64,000 bases of DNA from Paenibacillus hamazuiensis (lineage in GTDB: Bacteria; Bacillota; Bacilli; Paenibacillales; NBRC-103111): the NCBI RefSeq assembly GCF_023276405.1, contig NZ_JALRMO010000001.1:8657501-8721500 (forward strand). The letters are read 5' to 3'. A program made the position numbers and the translations under genes. Below the pieces are notes generated by a model. The model saw only the letters and a list, made by a program, of their open reading frames with translations, was not told the DNA's origin and ran no database searches. This document shows positions 17,455-26,753 of the stretch, one piece after another. The stretch's first letter is position 1; every line of letters begins with the position of its first letter.

Positions 17455-18093
17455 ATGTGGAGAAAACTGGACAATTTGAATAAAATATCCGAAACGGGCG
17501 TTGTGCTCATCATTCGTTCCGATAGCGACAAGGAGGCATTGGCTGTTGCCGAGGCCGCCATCGAAGGCGGGATTGCCGTGCTGGAAATTACGATGAGCGT
17601 GCCGAATGCGCTGCAAGTCATAGGCGCTTTGTCTGCAAAATATAAGGATGTCTTGATCGGAGCCGGCACGATTTTGGACGGTGAGACAGCCCGGGCGGCC
17701 ATCCTTGCCGGGGCCGAACTGCTCGTAAGCCCGCAGCTGAATCCGGATATGATCAAAGTGGCCAACCGGTATCAGGCGGTTACGATGAGCGGGGCTTATA
17801 CTCCTAAAGAGGTGTACGAAACGTTGGAAGCCGGCGCGGATATTGTGAAGCTGTTTCCGGCGGAGGTGGGAGGACCTGCCTACGTGAAAGCGATCAAAGC
17901 TCCGTTGTCGCAGGCGCCGATTGCGCCGACGGGCGGCGTTACGCCGGACAACGTTCATGAGTGGCTGAACGCCGGCTGCGTAGCGGTTGGCGTAGGCAGC
18001 TATATTTCCAAAGCGGCCGGAAAAGAAGCGGATTACCGCAAAGTGACCGCTGCGGCAAAGGAATTTCTGCAGGCCGTTGCGAAAGCCCGCTAA
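17455..18093 (+). CDS. eda: KDPG/KHG aldolase
   Basis: Predicted class I aldolase of 212 aa that splits 2-keto-3-deoxy-6-phosphogluconate into pyruvate and glyceraldehyde 3-phosphate, and may also act on 4-hydroxy-2-oxoglutarate. Schiff-base Lys132 is in ADIVKLFPAE, the general base Glu44 in VLEITMSVP, and the GAGTI phosphate-region motif at 69-73. The length is the family norm. It follows the IclR gene by 18 bases and is closed by a terminator. It gives the sugar-acid island an exit into central metabolism. Confidence 0.92.
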   Translation: MWRKLDNLNKISETGVVLIIRSDSDKEALAVAEAAIEGGIAVLEITMSVPNALQVIGALSAKYKDVLIGAGTILDGETARAAILAGAELLVSPQLNPDMIKVANRYQAVTMSGAYTPKEVYETLEAGADIVKLFPAEVGGPAYVKAIKAPLSQAPIAPTGGVTPDNVHEWLNAGCVAVGVGSYISKAAGKEADYRKVTAAAKEFLQAVAKAR

Positions 18094-18119
18094 TCTCCGA
18101 TAGCGGCGCCGGCGGATCC

Positions 18120-18154
18120 AAAGTCCCGAGGAACGTTTCCTTCGGGACTTTTCC
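18120..18154 (+). terminator. Terminator after KDPG aldolase
   Basis: AAAGTCCCGAGGAA pairs with TTCCTTCGGGACTTT (one wobble/mismatch region) around CG and runs into TTTTCC. Confidence 0.85.
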
Positions 18155-18284
18155 TGTTGTTGAGCCCGGAAAAAAGAATCGTGTTAAATTTCTGTAGGGA
18201 AAGTTAAATTGTTATCATATCTTCCTTCTGGAATGCCGTATTACAATCTAATCGTAGACAGCCATTACAGGGAGGTTGAAAGAG

Positions 18285-19625
18285 ATGTATCCAAACAGAT
18301 TAAAGAAAATCATTGCCGTAACGGCCGGAGTATCCGTCTTGGGCTCTATGCTTGCAGCCTGCGGAGACGCCGGAGCAGGCGACAAAGGCAAAGACGCCGC
18401 ATCGGGCGAAGCCGGCGCGAAACCGTTTGCCGGTAAAAGAATTACCGCTTATTTGGGCAATACCGGAACGACGGACATCATCAAAGCCCAGTTGCCCGAA
18501 TTTGAAGCAAAAACGGGCATGAAGGTGGAAATTCAAAACTTCGCCAACGACCAGCTCAGCCAGAAGATCACGGTTCAAATGACTTCGGGAAGCGCCGAAC
18601 CGGATGTCGCCATGATCCGTCCGGCGCAGGAAGTGAAGCTGTTTAACAAGAACGGCTGGATGCAGCCGCTGGACGAATACGTCAAGAAAAACCCGGGCTT
18701 CGAGTTTGAAGATTTGACCAAAGCGGCTCTGGACTCGACAACCGACAACGGCAAAGTCGTCGCCATCCCGATGGTGACGGAGCAGGCGATGTTCTACTAC
18801 CGCAAGGATTTGCTGGAGAAAGCCGGATTATCCGTACCGAAAACATTGGACGAGCTTGAAGCGGCCGTGAAGAAGCTGCATGATCCGGCGAACGGCATTT
18901 ACGGTTTTGTCGCGAGAGGGCAGAAAGCCGCACTGGTTACGCAGCTGTCCTCCTTCATCTACTCGGAGGGGGGAGACTTCCAGAAAGGCGATACGGCAGC
19001 GGTCAATACGCCCGAGGCGCTGAAGGGAATCAACCGGTACGTCAATCTGCTGAAAAATTACGGCCCTCCCGGGGTGCTGAACATGGACTGGCCGCAAGCG
19101 CTGGGTGTTTTCTCGCAAGGCAAGGCGGCGTTCTTCACCGACACGAGCTCGATTCTTCCAAGCGTCATCGACAAAGATAAATCGACCGTTGTCGATAAAA
19201 TCGGCTATGCCATGTTCCCGGCCGGTTCGGCGGGATCGAAACCGTACAACAATACGGCTTGGGGCATGATGATGAATGCGAGGACGGCAAACAAAGACGC
19301 GGCATGGGCATTTATCGAATGGGCGACGGGCAAGGAGATCATGACCAAGGCGCAGGCTATGGGCGTTCCGGGGGCGCGCAACTCGATCTGGAACGATCCG
19401 GGCGCGAACGCGAAATTCCCTAAAGAGTTCATTCCGATTATCCAGGAATCCATTAAAGCTGCCGTAGGCCACGACCGGCCGATGGTGATCAATGTCGGCG
19501 AAGCGCGCGACATGATCGGAGATGTCGTTGTGAAAGGGATTTTGAACGAAGACGTGAAGACGGCGGCCGACAAGGCGAATAAGGATTTTCAGGCGCTGAT
19601 CGATAAAGAGAAAAGCAGCAAATAA
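18285..19625 (+). CDS. Sugar ABC transporter substrate-binding lipoprotein (MalE type)
   Basis: Family-1 extracellular binding protein of 446 aa. The signal peptide with KK is followed by lipobox LAAC at 23-26, then a Gly/Asp/Lys linker. The ATG at 18285 is preferred over the in-frame TTG at 18276 because GGAGG sits nine bases before it. It begins an operon with two MalF/MalG-type permeases. No ATPase is encoded, again implying a shared ATPase. The cargo is not determinable. The fucI and araB genes downstream suggest a pentose or deoxyhexose source. Confidence 0.92.
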   Translation: MYPNRLKKIIAVTAGVSVLGSMLAACGDAGAGDKGKDAASGEAGAKPFAGKRITAYLGNTGTTDIIKAQLPEFEAKTGMKVEIQNFANDQLSQKITVQMTSGSAEPDVAMIRPAQEVKLFNKNGWMQPLDEYVKKNPGFEFEDLTKAALDSTTDNGKVVAIPMVTEQAMFYYRKDLLEKAGLSVPKTLDELEAAVKKLHDPANGIYGFVARGQKAALVTQLSSFIYSEGGDFQKGDTAAVNTPEALKGINRYVNLLKNYGPPGVLNMDWPQALGVFSQGKAAFFTDTSSILPSVIDKDKSTVVDKIGYAMFPAGSAGSKPYNNTAWGMMMNARTANKDAAWAFIEWATGKEIMTKAQAMGVPGARNSIWNDPGANAKFPKEFIPIIQESIKAAVGHDRPMVINVGEARDMIGDVVVKGILNEDVKTAADKANKDFQALIDKEKSSK

Positions 19626-19649
19626 TCGAAACGGGAGAGAGTGGAGAAC

Positions 19650-20528
19650 ATGCGTACAGGCTGGTTGGATAGAAATATCAAGTGGGCCTTCACCTTGCCG
19701 GCAGTTTTATTCGTCTTGATCATGATGGCCTTTCCGATCGCATATACGTTCCGGACCAGCTTCTACAATTGGAGTATGTCTGCGGCCAACCCATCGACAT
19801 GGGTTGGTCTGGACAACTACAGGATCCTGCTGTCGGAGCAAAGATTTTGGAATGCGGTCGGCTCCACCTTCTACTTTACGGGACTGGCTTTGGCTTTGGA
19901 AACCGTATTGGGTACGGCCATCGCTTTGGTGCTGTACAGAAATTTCGCAGGCAAAAATGTGGCCAAAACGCTGTTCCTTCTGCCGATGGTGGCTACACCG
20001 GTGGCGATGGGGCTCGTATGGCTGCTCATTTACGAGCCGTCCATCGGCGGTGCGAACGCCTTCCTCCAGCTGTTGGGCCTCAAACCGGTCGATTGGCTCG
20101 GAAACCCCAAAAACGTAATACCTTCGTTAGCTATTGTCGACATTTGGCAATGGACGCCAATGATCAGCTTGATCGTCATGGCCGGATTATCGACGCTGCC
20201 TCATGAACCTTATGAAGCTGCGGACGTCGATGGAGCCACCGGATGGCAGAAGCTGACGCAAATTACGCTGCCGCTCGTTCGGCCGACGATTATGGTTGCC
20301 GTCATGCTTCGGCTCATCGATGTTTTGAAAACCTTTGACATTATATATTCCACCACCCAGGGCGGGCCTGGGAACGCCTCGGAAACGTTGAACATCTATT
20401 CGTACGTGCAGGGCTTCCAATATTTCAAGCTGGGAATGGCTTCCTCGCTGCTCGTGATGTTTTTTATGCTTGTTATGGGGCTTACCCTGATCTTTATCTG
20501 GATGCGTAAGCGATTGGGGGTACAATAA
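19650..20528 (+). CDS. Sugar ABC transporter permease, MalF type
   Basis: Inner-membrane permease of 292 aa with six predicted segments, the first at about 14-34 (FTLPAVLFVLIMMAFPIAY). The EAA loop is EAADVDGATGWQKLTQITLPLVRP near 193-216. The ATG at 19650 is preferred. A GTG nine bases upstream would have no spaced ribosome site. It is spaced 24 bases from the binding-protein gene and 3 bases from the next permease. Confidence 0.92.
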   Translation: MRTGWLDRNIKWAFTLPAVLFVLIMMAFPIAYTFRTSFYNWSMSAANPSTWVGLDNYRILLSEQRFWNAVGSTFYFTGLALALETVLGTAIALVLYRNFAGKNVAKTLFLLPMVATPVAMGLVWLLIYEPSIGGANAFLQLLGLKPVDWLGNPKNVIPSLAIVDIWQWTPMISLIVMAGLSTLPHEPYEAADVDGATGWQKLTQITLPLVRPTIMVAVMLRLIDVLKTFDIIYSTTQGGPGNASETLNIYSYVQGFQYFKLGMASSLLVMFFMLVMGLTLIFIWMRKRLGVQ

Positions 20529-20531
20529 AAA

Positions 20532-21347
20532 ATGGAGCAACAAGCCAAGTCCTCGAAGACGATTACGGTTCTGGCCTGGTTGATTGTGCTGGCGTTCTCC
20601 ATGCCGTTCATCTGGATGATTCTTGCCTCCTTCAAAACACAGGCTCAGATCATGTCGCCGGCCCAAACCTTTATTTTTAAACCGACGCTCAAAAATTATT
20701 CGGCTGTATTCGAGCAATACAACTTTATCAAATATATTACGAACAGCTTGATCGTGGCCATCGGATCGACCTTGGGCTCTTTGCTGCTCGGTCTGCCGGC
20801 CGCCTATGCGATTGCCCGTTACCGTTTGCAGGGGCTCGGTCTGCTGCTGCTCGTGGCAAGAATTATACCGGCTATTACGTTCCTGATTCCATGGTTTATT
20901 TTGTTCAGCCAAATGAAGCTGATCGACACTTACATCGCACTGATCCTAAGTCATATGCTGGTCGGAATGCCGTTTATCGCATGGATCATGATTTCGTTCT
21001 TTGATGCATTGCCGCTGGAAATTGAAGAAGCGGCTTTGATCGACGGCTGCAGCAAGCTGAAAGTGTTTCTGAATATCGTGCTTCCGGTTTCGGGGCCGGG
21101 GATCATTACCGCCTCGCTCTTGTCCGTCATCTTCTCATGGAACAATTTCATGTTCTCGCTTATATTGGCCGGCGAGAAAACGAAGACGCTGCCCGTAGCG
21201 GTATTCAACTTCATCTCTTATTCCGATGTGAACTGGGGCGGCTTGATGGCGGCGGCTTGTATCATCACCCTGCCGGTTCTCGTCATCTCCCTGGTGGCGC
21301 AGCGCTACATCGTCAGCGGTCTGGCTGCGGGCGCGGTCAAAGGATAA
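20532..21347 (+). CDS. Sugar ABC transporter permease, MalG type
   Basis: This is the second permease, 271 aa. The EAA loop is EEAALIDGCSKLKVFLNIVLPVSGP near 158-182, and the C-terminal end SGLAAGAVKG is typical of the MalG family. It begins three bases after the MalF-type stop, so translation is probably coupled. A sensor-kinase/regulator pair follows 90 bases downstream. Confidence 0.92.
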   Translation: MEQQAKSSKTITVLAWLIVLAFSMPFIWMILASFKTQAQIMSPAQTFIFKPTLKNYSAVFEQYNFIKYITNSLIVAIGSTLGSLLLGLPAAYAIARYRLQGLGLLLLVARIIPAITFLIPWFILFSQMKLIDTYIALILSHMLVGMPFIAWIMISFFDALPLEIEEAALIDGCSKLKVFLNIVLPVSGPGIITASLLSVIFSWNNFMFSLILAGEKTKTLPVAVFNFISYSDVNWGGLMAAACIITLPVLVISLVAQRYIVSGLAAGAVKG

Positions 21348-21437
21348 GGTTTTATGCGCAGACGGTCTGTTCCCGTAGCTGCCCGCGGTGTTATGATGGA
21401 ATAGCCTATCATTTAACGGCGAAGGAGCTTGGACATC

Positions 21438-23192
21438 ATGACCGTTTTTCGCAAAATCAATACATTCGGCAAAGTCGTAACGCTGCTGTGCTTGCTGCTC
21501 ATTCCCATCATTGCGTTGTACGCTTATTCCCATCAGGTCAGCGTCAATGTCGTTCGCAGCAATATCGAAGCGGAGAACCGCAACCATTTGACCTTTTTCA
21601 TGAGTCAAATGGAATCCGAGGTGGAGCGGCTCGGCAAATTTTCCGTCATCGGTACACGGTATTCGGGGATCAAGGAGTTTCTGGCCGAACGAAACCTCAT
21701 GTCGCCGGTCGAACAGCTGCAGAAGCAGACGCGGATTCTCGAGCTGCTGAACCTGCAAATTTTAACAAGCGGCTGGAACAATCAGATCGCCTTGTATTTG
21801 CAGGATACGAAAGAAGCGATCTCTACGGATTACTCCGTGCTCTACGATAAAACGTATTTGCAAACGGCGAAGCCCGGCGAATGGTCGCATAAGGTCAACG
21901 TCGTTTACGGCTCCGACCAATCCTATTTCTCGCTGATCCGACAGTCGGATGTGCCGGGGCTGCTGATCGAAGTCCGGTTTACGGACGATAACATCAAAAA
22001 TATGCTGAAGCAGCTCAAGCAGGGGGGTTCCGGAGAACCGTTTCTGTATTTCCCCGGCCAGGAGCCGGTGATGAATATCAGTCCGGAGCACCAGGTTGTG
22101 AAGGAACTCGCCGCTTACCTGAACGGCAGGGAACTGTCCAAGTCGGGGTCCGAAATCGTTACGATGGACAAGAAGAAGTATATGGTCAATTTTATCCGAT
22201 CCGAGAGCCTGCAGTGGTATTTAGTCGATTACGTTCCGCTGGAAAGCGTGCTTTTTCCGATTACGATGAGCCGAAATTTATTTTATTCTTCGCTGGCGCT
22301 GCTGCTCGGACTCAGCATTTTGGCGACGCTGCTGCTTTACCGCAACGTTCAGCGGCCGATCCAGATGCTGGTGCGCGGCGTGCGGCGCCTGAAGGGCGGC
22401 CAATATTCCGTCCGTTTGGAAAAGCAGCCGAACAACGAGTTCGATTATTTGTTCGCCAGCTTTAACGAAATGGCGGAGCGGATTCAGGAGCTCATCGAAA
22501 ATGTGTACGCGGAAAAGCTTCGTTCCAGCGAAGCGATTTTGAAGCAGCTGCAGTCGCAGATCAACCCTCATTTTTTGTACAACTGTTTGTTTTATATTAA
22601 AAACATGGCGAATTTGGGCCAAAAGGACGCCGTCGTGGCGATGGCTCTGAATTTGGGCGAATATTACCGCTCGACCATTCGCATTGAAAGCGGCATGACG
22701 ACGATTCGCGACGAGCTGAAGCTGGTTACCAACTATTTGACGATTCAAAACTTGCGGATTCAGCGCTTTGATTACGAGATCGCCATACCGGAAGCGATGA
22801 TGGAGCTGGAAATCCCCAGGCTGCTGATCCAGCCGATTGTGGAAAATGCGGTGATCCACGGCATCGAAGCCAATCCGGATTACGGTGTGATCGAAATCGG
22901 CGGAAGCCGGACGGGAGACGAGCAGTACCGGATCGTCATCGACGACAACGGCGGCGGGATGTCCACCGAAGCGATGGCCGCTTTGCAAAAGAAGCTGTCA
23001 TTGCCCATGGACGACGAGACGGGATGCGGCGTATGGAATGTTCACCAGCGGCTTGCTCATTTGTACCAAGGCGGCTCGGGGGTGTATTTGTCCCGGTCCC
23101 CGCTGGGAGGACTGCGCGTTGAGCTGAGATGGGACGCGGGAGCAAGACAAACAGCAGGAGGAGAAAGACATGTTCCATTTGCTCTTGGTTGA
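21438..23192 (+). CDS. YesM-type sensor histidine kinase
   Basis: Membrane sensor kinase of 584 aa. Segment 1 is at about 13-32, an extracellular sensor at about 33-275, and segment 2 at about 280-300 (SSLALLLGLSILATLLLY), followed by a HAMP domain. The His_kinase domain QSQINPHFLYNCLFYIKN contains phospho-acceptor His378. ATPase motifs LLIQPIVENAVIHG and VIDDNGGGM are present. The ATG at 21438 has GAAGGAG ten bases upstream. It overlaps its response-regulator gene by 23 bases and probably controls the adjacent sugar importer (inference). Confidence 0.93.
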   Translation: MTVFRKINTFGKVVTLLCLLLIPIIALYAYSHQVSVNVVRSNIEAENRNHLTFFMSQMESEVERLGKFSVIGTRYSGIKEFLAERNLMSPVEQLQKQTRILELLNLQILTSGWNNQIALYLQDTKEAISTDYSVLYDKTYLQTAKPGEWSHKVNVVYGSDQSYFSLIRQSDVPGLLIEVRFTDDNIKNMLKQLKQGGSGEPFLYFPGQEPVMNISPEHQVVKELAAYLNGRELSKSGSEIVTMDKKKYMVNFIRSESLQWYLVDYVPLESVLFPITMSRNLFYSSLALLLGLSILATLLLYRNVQRPIQMLVRGVRRLKGGQYSVRLEKQPNNEFDYLFASFNEMAERIQELIENVYAEKLRSSEAILKQLQSQINPHFLYNCLFYIKNMANLGQKDAVVAMALNLGEYYRSTIRIESGMTTIRDELKLVTNYLTIQNLRIQRFDYEIAIPEAMMELEIPRLLIQPIVENAVIHGIEANPDYGVIEIGGSRTGDEQYRIVIDDNGGGMSTEAMAALQKKLSLPMDDETGCGVWNVHQRLAHLYQGGSGVYLSRSPLGGLRVELRWDAGARQTAGGERHVPFALG

Positions 23193-24813
23193 CGATGAGG
23201 CGAGCGTGGTCGATAGTTTGGGGGATACGCTCCCTTGGCAGGAGATCGGCATCGCGCAAGTGTTCAAAGCTTATTCCGGTTACGAAGCACTGGATATATT
23301 GAAGACGAATTCCATCGATATTATGATCACGGACATCCGGATGCCGGGCATCAGCGGCTTGCAGCTGCTGGAGAAGGTCCGGAAAAATTGGCGGCATATC
23401 AAATGCATCCTGCTTTCGGGGTATGCGGAATTTTCTTACGCCCGGGAAGCGATTCATCTGAATACGGCGGATTATTTGCTGAAGCCGATCGGCGATAACG
23501 AGATCATGAGCAAGGTCCGGGGCGTCGTCGAGCAGCTGCAAACGGAGCATGAGCAGGACAAGACATACCGGAATGCGATGAAGGCGTTTCGGGAGCATTT
23601 GCCCGGCATTCAGGGGGATTTGCTGAACGAACTGCTTCAGGGCCGAAGGTACTCCGCTTCCCGGCTGCAGGAGAAGCTCGATCTGCTGAGCATTCCCGCC
23701 GCTTTGTCCGAGCCTTTTGCGTGCATGCTGGTCCGCCTGGAGGGGGCTTTTACCGAAATGGACACCTCCAGCTTGTCCCTGATGGAATATGCGGTCGGCA
23801 ACATGGCGGAAGAGCTGTTTGCGGGGAAATTCCGCCTCTGGAAATGCAAGGATGTCCACGATTATCTGGTGTTTCTCGTGACTGCGTCCGAGCGGGACGG
23901 GGACCCGGCGGATTCAGGCGAAGGCAACCTGCCGGATCAGTTTCATTTGGCGGCTTCCCGGCTGCAAAACAGCATCAAGCATTATTTGAAAGGTACGGCT
24001 TCCGTTCTGGTCAGCCCGTGGGGGAAGTTTCCCGAAGACGTTCATGAACTTTACCAAGGGATGTTGTCTTCGCTGCGGAAGCAGATCGGCACCAGCAGCG
24101 AACTGTTCATTGCCGTATCCGGAGATAAGGAGGCGGCAAGCGTCCCTTCGCTGCAAACTCTTTATGAGCCGCCTACGTTCATTCATTTGCTGGAAGCCGG
24201 AGATTGGGAGGCTATCCGCGAGAAGCTGGAGACGCTTTTTGAAGAGCTCATCGGTAAAAAGGCGGATTCCCCCGAATATTTGACCGAGATGTACTTCGGG
24301 ATGTATTCGGCGATCAGCTCGTTTGCGCACAAAAACGGCCTCCGCCTGGAGGAAGCGGTCGGGGCCAAGCTGGCGGATGCCGGCGGTTTCATGCCGGCGC
24401 GCTCCAGCCATGAGCTGAAGAAATGGGCGTTTCAATCGTTCGAGATGCTGCGGACATTTCTGGACAACGAGATGAAAAGCAACCGGGAAACCATGATCAA
24501 CCGAATCCAGACATACGTGCAAAAGCATTTAATGGAAGACGTTTCCCTGCAGGCGATCGCGGATTCGATGTACATGCATCCCGTGCACGTATCCAGAGTG
24601 TATAAGCTGGAAACCGGGGAGAATTTAAGCGATTACGTCCTGAGGCTGAAGATGGATAAAGCTGCCGCGCTCCTCAAATCCGGCTCGCTCAAAAATTATG
24701 AAATTGCGCTCCAGCTCGGATACCAGAATCCGAATTATTTTAATAAAGTGTTCAAAAAATATTATGCCCTCACGCCCCAGGAATTTCGGCTCAAACATAT
24801 GGAGGGCAACTAA
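23170..24813 (+). CDS. YesN-type response regulator (REC plus AraC HTH)
   Basis: Response regulator of 547 aa. The receiver domain spans about 1-120 with acidic pocket VDDE, phospho-acceptor Asp55 in MITDIRMPG and lysine in YLLKPIGD. A long middle region links it to an AraC-type double helix-turn-helix at about 445-545 (YQNPNYFNKVFKKYYALTPQEF). The AGGAGGA site lies inside the kinase gene end. It partners the upstream YesM-type kinase. Confidence 0.93.
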   Translation: MFHLLLVDDEASVVDSLGDTLPWQEIGIAQVFKAYSGYEALDILKTNSIDIMITDIRMPGISGLQLLEKVRKNWRHIKCILLSGYAEFSYAREAIHLNTADYLLKPIGDNEIMSKVRGVVEQLQTEHEQDKTYRNAMKAFREHLPGIQGDLLNELLQGRRYSASRLQEKLDLLSIPAALSEPFACMLVRLEGAFTEMDTSSLSLMEYAVGNMAEELFAGKFRLWKCKDVHDYLVFLVTASERDGDPADSGEGNLPDQFHLAASRLQNSIKHYLKGTASVLVSPWGKFPEDVHELYQGMLSSLRKQIGTSSELFIAVSGDKEAASVPSLQTLYEPPTFIHLLEAGDWEAIREKLETLFEELIGKKADSPEYLTEMYFGMYSAISSFAHKNGLRLEEAVGAKLADAGGFMPARSSHELKKWAFQSFEMLRTFLDNEMKSNRETMINRIQTYVQKHLMEDVSLQAIADSMYMHPVHVSRVYKLETGENLSDYVLRLKMDKAAALLKSGSLKNYEIALQLGYQNPNYFNKVFKKYYALTPQEFRLKHMEGN

Positions 24814-24831
24814 AGCGAAGGAGCATGTCCC

Positions 24832-25791
24832 ATGAACAAAAAGGTGCTTGTGACGGCTACGAATTATTCCCGCCTCTGTGCGGAGGCCAAGGCGCTGCTG
24901 GAATCAAGCGGCTGCGAAGTGATTGAAAACCGGGTGGGCAGACCCCATACCTTCGAGGAGCTGAAAGAGCTGGTCACCGATATCGACGCGGTGGTCGCCG
25001 GAGTGGACACGTGGAACGAGGAAGTATTCAAGCTCGCACCGAAGCTGAAGGCGATTGCCCGATTCGGCGTCGGGGTCGACAATATCGACCTGGAGCAAGC
25101 CAAAGCCTACGGCATTAAAGTGTCCAATGTGCCGGGCGGAAACGCCAATGCCGTTGCCGAACTGGCAGTCGGACTCATCTTGTGCGCGGTGAGAAACATT
25201 CCTTCCCTTCACGAGTCCGCAAGACGCGGGTACTGGGATCGGTTCGTAGGCATGGAGCTGTCCGGAAAAACCGTCGGCTTTCTCGGATTCGGCAATATTG
25301 CGCAAATGGTTGCCAAAAAATTAAGCGGATTCGATATGGAAATGATCGCTTACGATAAATATCCCAATCCCGATAAAGCCAAGCAGCTCGGCGTCCACCT
25401 GGTTTCCTGCGAGGAAGTTCTGCAGGGCAGCGACATTGTCAGCATGCACCTGCCGAGCATGAAGGAAACTTACCATATGATGAGCGACCGCGAATTCGGC
25501 ATGATGAAAAAAACGGCGTATTTTATCAATACGGCCCGAGGGGCTTTGGTGGACGAGCAGGCGCTTTCCCGCGCGCTCAGCAGCGGAAGCATTGCCGGAG
25601 CGGCCGTCGATGTGTATGAACAGGAACCGGTGTCCAAGGACAATCCGCTGTTTGGGCTGAGCAACATCGTGACCACTCCGCATACGGCGGCAGAGACGTA
25701 CGAGACTTACCACAAGGTGGGGCTCGCGACGGCCCAGGCGATTTTGGATGTATTCGACGGAAAAGATCCGGCCCATCTGCTGAACGGATAA
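24832..25791 (+). CDS. D-isomer-specific 2-hydroxyacid dehydrogenase (phosphoglycerate dehydrogenase-like)
   Basis: NAD-dependent dehydrogenase of 319 aa. The Rossmann motif is VGFLGFGNIAQMVAKKL near 146-162. The active-site arginine is in FINTARGALVDEQAL, the glutamate in VYEQEPV, and the histidine in TTPHTAAETYE. There is no ACT regulatory domain, so it is not a complete biosynthetic SerA. Its place between a sugar-sensing pair and a DapA-family lyase suggests catabolic reduction or oxidation of a sugar-derived 2-keto or 2-hydroxy acid. The substrate is not known. Confidence 0.88.
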   Translation: MNKKVLVTATNYSRLCAEAKALLESSGCEVIENRVGRPHTFEELKELVTDIDAVVAGVDTWNEEVFKLAPKLKAIARFGVGVDNIDLEQAKAYGIKVSNVPGGNANAVAELAVGLILCAVRNIPSLHESARRGYWDRFVGMELSGKTVGFLGFGNIAQMVAKKLSGFDMEMIAYDKYPNPDKAKQLGVHLVSCEEVLQGSDIVSMHLPSMKETYHMMSDREFGMMKKTAYFINTARGALVDEQALSRALSSGSIAGAAVDVYEQEPVSKDNPLFGLSNIVTTPHTAAETYETYHKVGLATAQAILDVFDGKDPAHLLNG

Positions 25792-25828
25792 GATCTTGAG
25801 CAGCCGAAATAAGAAGGAGCCAATGAAG

Positions 25829-26752
25829 ATGAACAACCCGAACGGCATTTGGCCGACGATGATCACCCCTTTTACAAGGGAAAACGAAATTGATTACGGC
25901 GCACTCGAAAGACTGATCGAATGGTACGCCGGCAAGCAGGTTGACGGTTTGTTTGCCGTCTGTCAATCGAGCGAAATGTTTTTCCTCAGCTTGGAGGAGC
26001 GCGTTAAACTCGCTGCGTTCGTGAAAGAAAAAGCTGCGGGACGTGTTCCGGTTATCGCCTCGGGGCATATTTCCGATTCCTTGGACGAGCAGGCCGAGGA
26101 GCTGACGGCCATGGCGGGAACCGGGATCGACGCGCTCATTCTGATTTCCAACCGGCTCGCCAAGGAGGAGGAGTCGGACGAGGTATGGATGGGCAATCTG
26201 GAAAAGCTGCTCGCGCGGATTCCGGAGGACATTCCTTTAGGTTTCTACGAATGCCCGTATCCTTACAAACGGATTCTTTCCCCCGGCCTGCTGAAAACGT
26301 GTGCCGAAACCGGAAGGTTCTTGTTTCTGAAGGATACGAGCTGCGATATCGGCAATATCAAGGCGAAGGCGGAAGCGGTTCAAGGCACGCCGTTAAACAT
26401 ATATAACGCCAATTCCGCCACTTTGTATGAGACCCTGAGGTTGGGCGTGGGAGGCTACAGCGGCATCATGGCCAATTTCCATCCGGAGCTTTATGTATGG
26501 CTGCACCGGAATTGGCGCGAAAAGCCGCAGGAGGCCGAGCGGCTGTCGGATTTCCTGAGCATCGCTTCCCTCATTGAGAAGCAGCTGTACCCGGTCAATG
26601 CGAAGTATTATTTGATGCTGGAGGGCGTGCTGGACAATTATCATTGCCGATCCAAGGATCACGGGGATTTTACGGCAACCAACAAGCTGGAAGTGGAGCA
26701 GCTGCAGCGGTTGAGCCGTGCGTGGCTCGAGTCATATGGAGGGGGACAATAA
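25829..26752 (+). CDS. DapA-family aldolase/dehydratase (third in window)
   Basis: Class I aldolase-fold protein of 307 aa. Schiff-base Lys168 is in LFLKDTSCD and Tyr140 in [10 protein letters not shown]. The usual TTGE loop is replaced by CQSSE at 45-49, so the substrate is probably not that of lysine biosynthesis. The ATG at 25829 has AAGGAG nine bases upstream. The ATG at 25823 would leave only three. It is followed one base later by fucI, so the two are translationally linked. The reaction is unknown. Confidence 0.85.
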   Translation: MNNPNGIWPTMITPFTRENEIDYGALERLIEWYAGKQVDGLFAVCQSSEMFFLSLEERVKLAAFVKEKAAGRVPVIASGHISDSLDEQAEELTAMAGTGIDALILISNRLAKEEESDEVWMGNLEKLLARIPEDIPLGFYECPYPYKRILSPGLLKTCAETGRFLFLKDTSCDIGNIKAKAEAVQGTPLNIYNANSATLYETLRLGVGGYSGIMANFHPELYVWLHRNWREKPQEAERLSDFLSIASLIEKQLYPVNAKYYLMLEGVLDNYHCRSKDHGDFTATNKLEVEQLQRLSRAWLESYGGGQ

Positions 26753-26753
26753 G

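Noticed and set aside
22936-23859. Antisense open frame opposite the YesM/YesN overlap
   Set aside because: Both sense proteins have complete kinase and receiver motifs here, so the reverse frame is a shadow.
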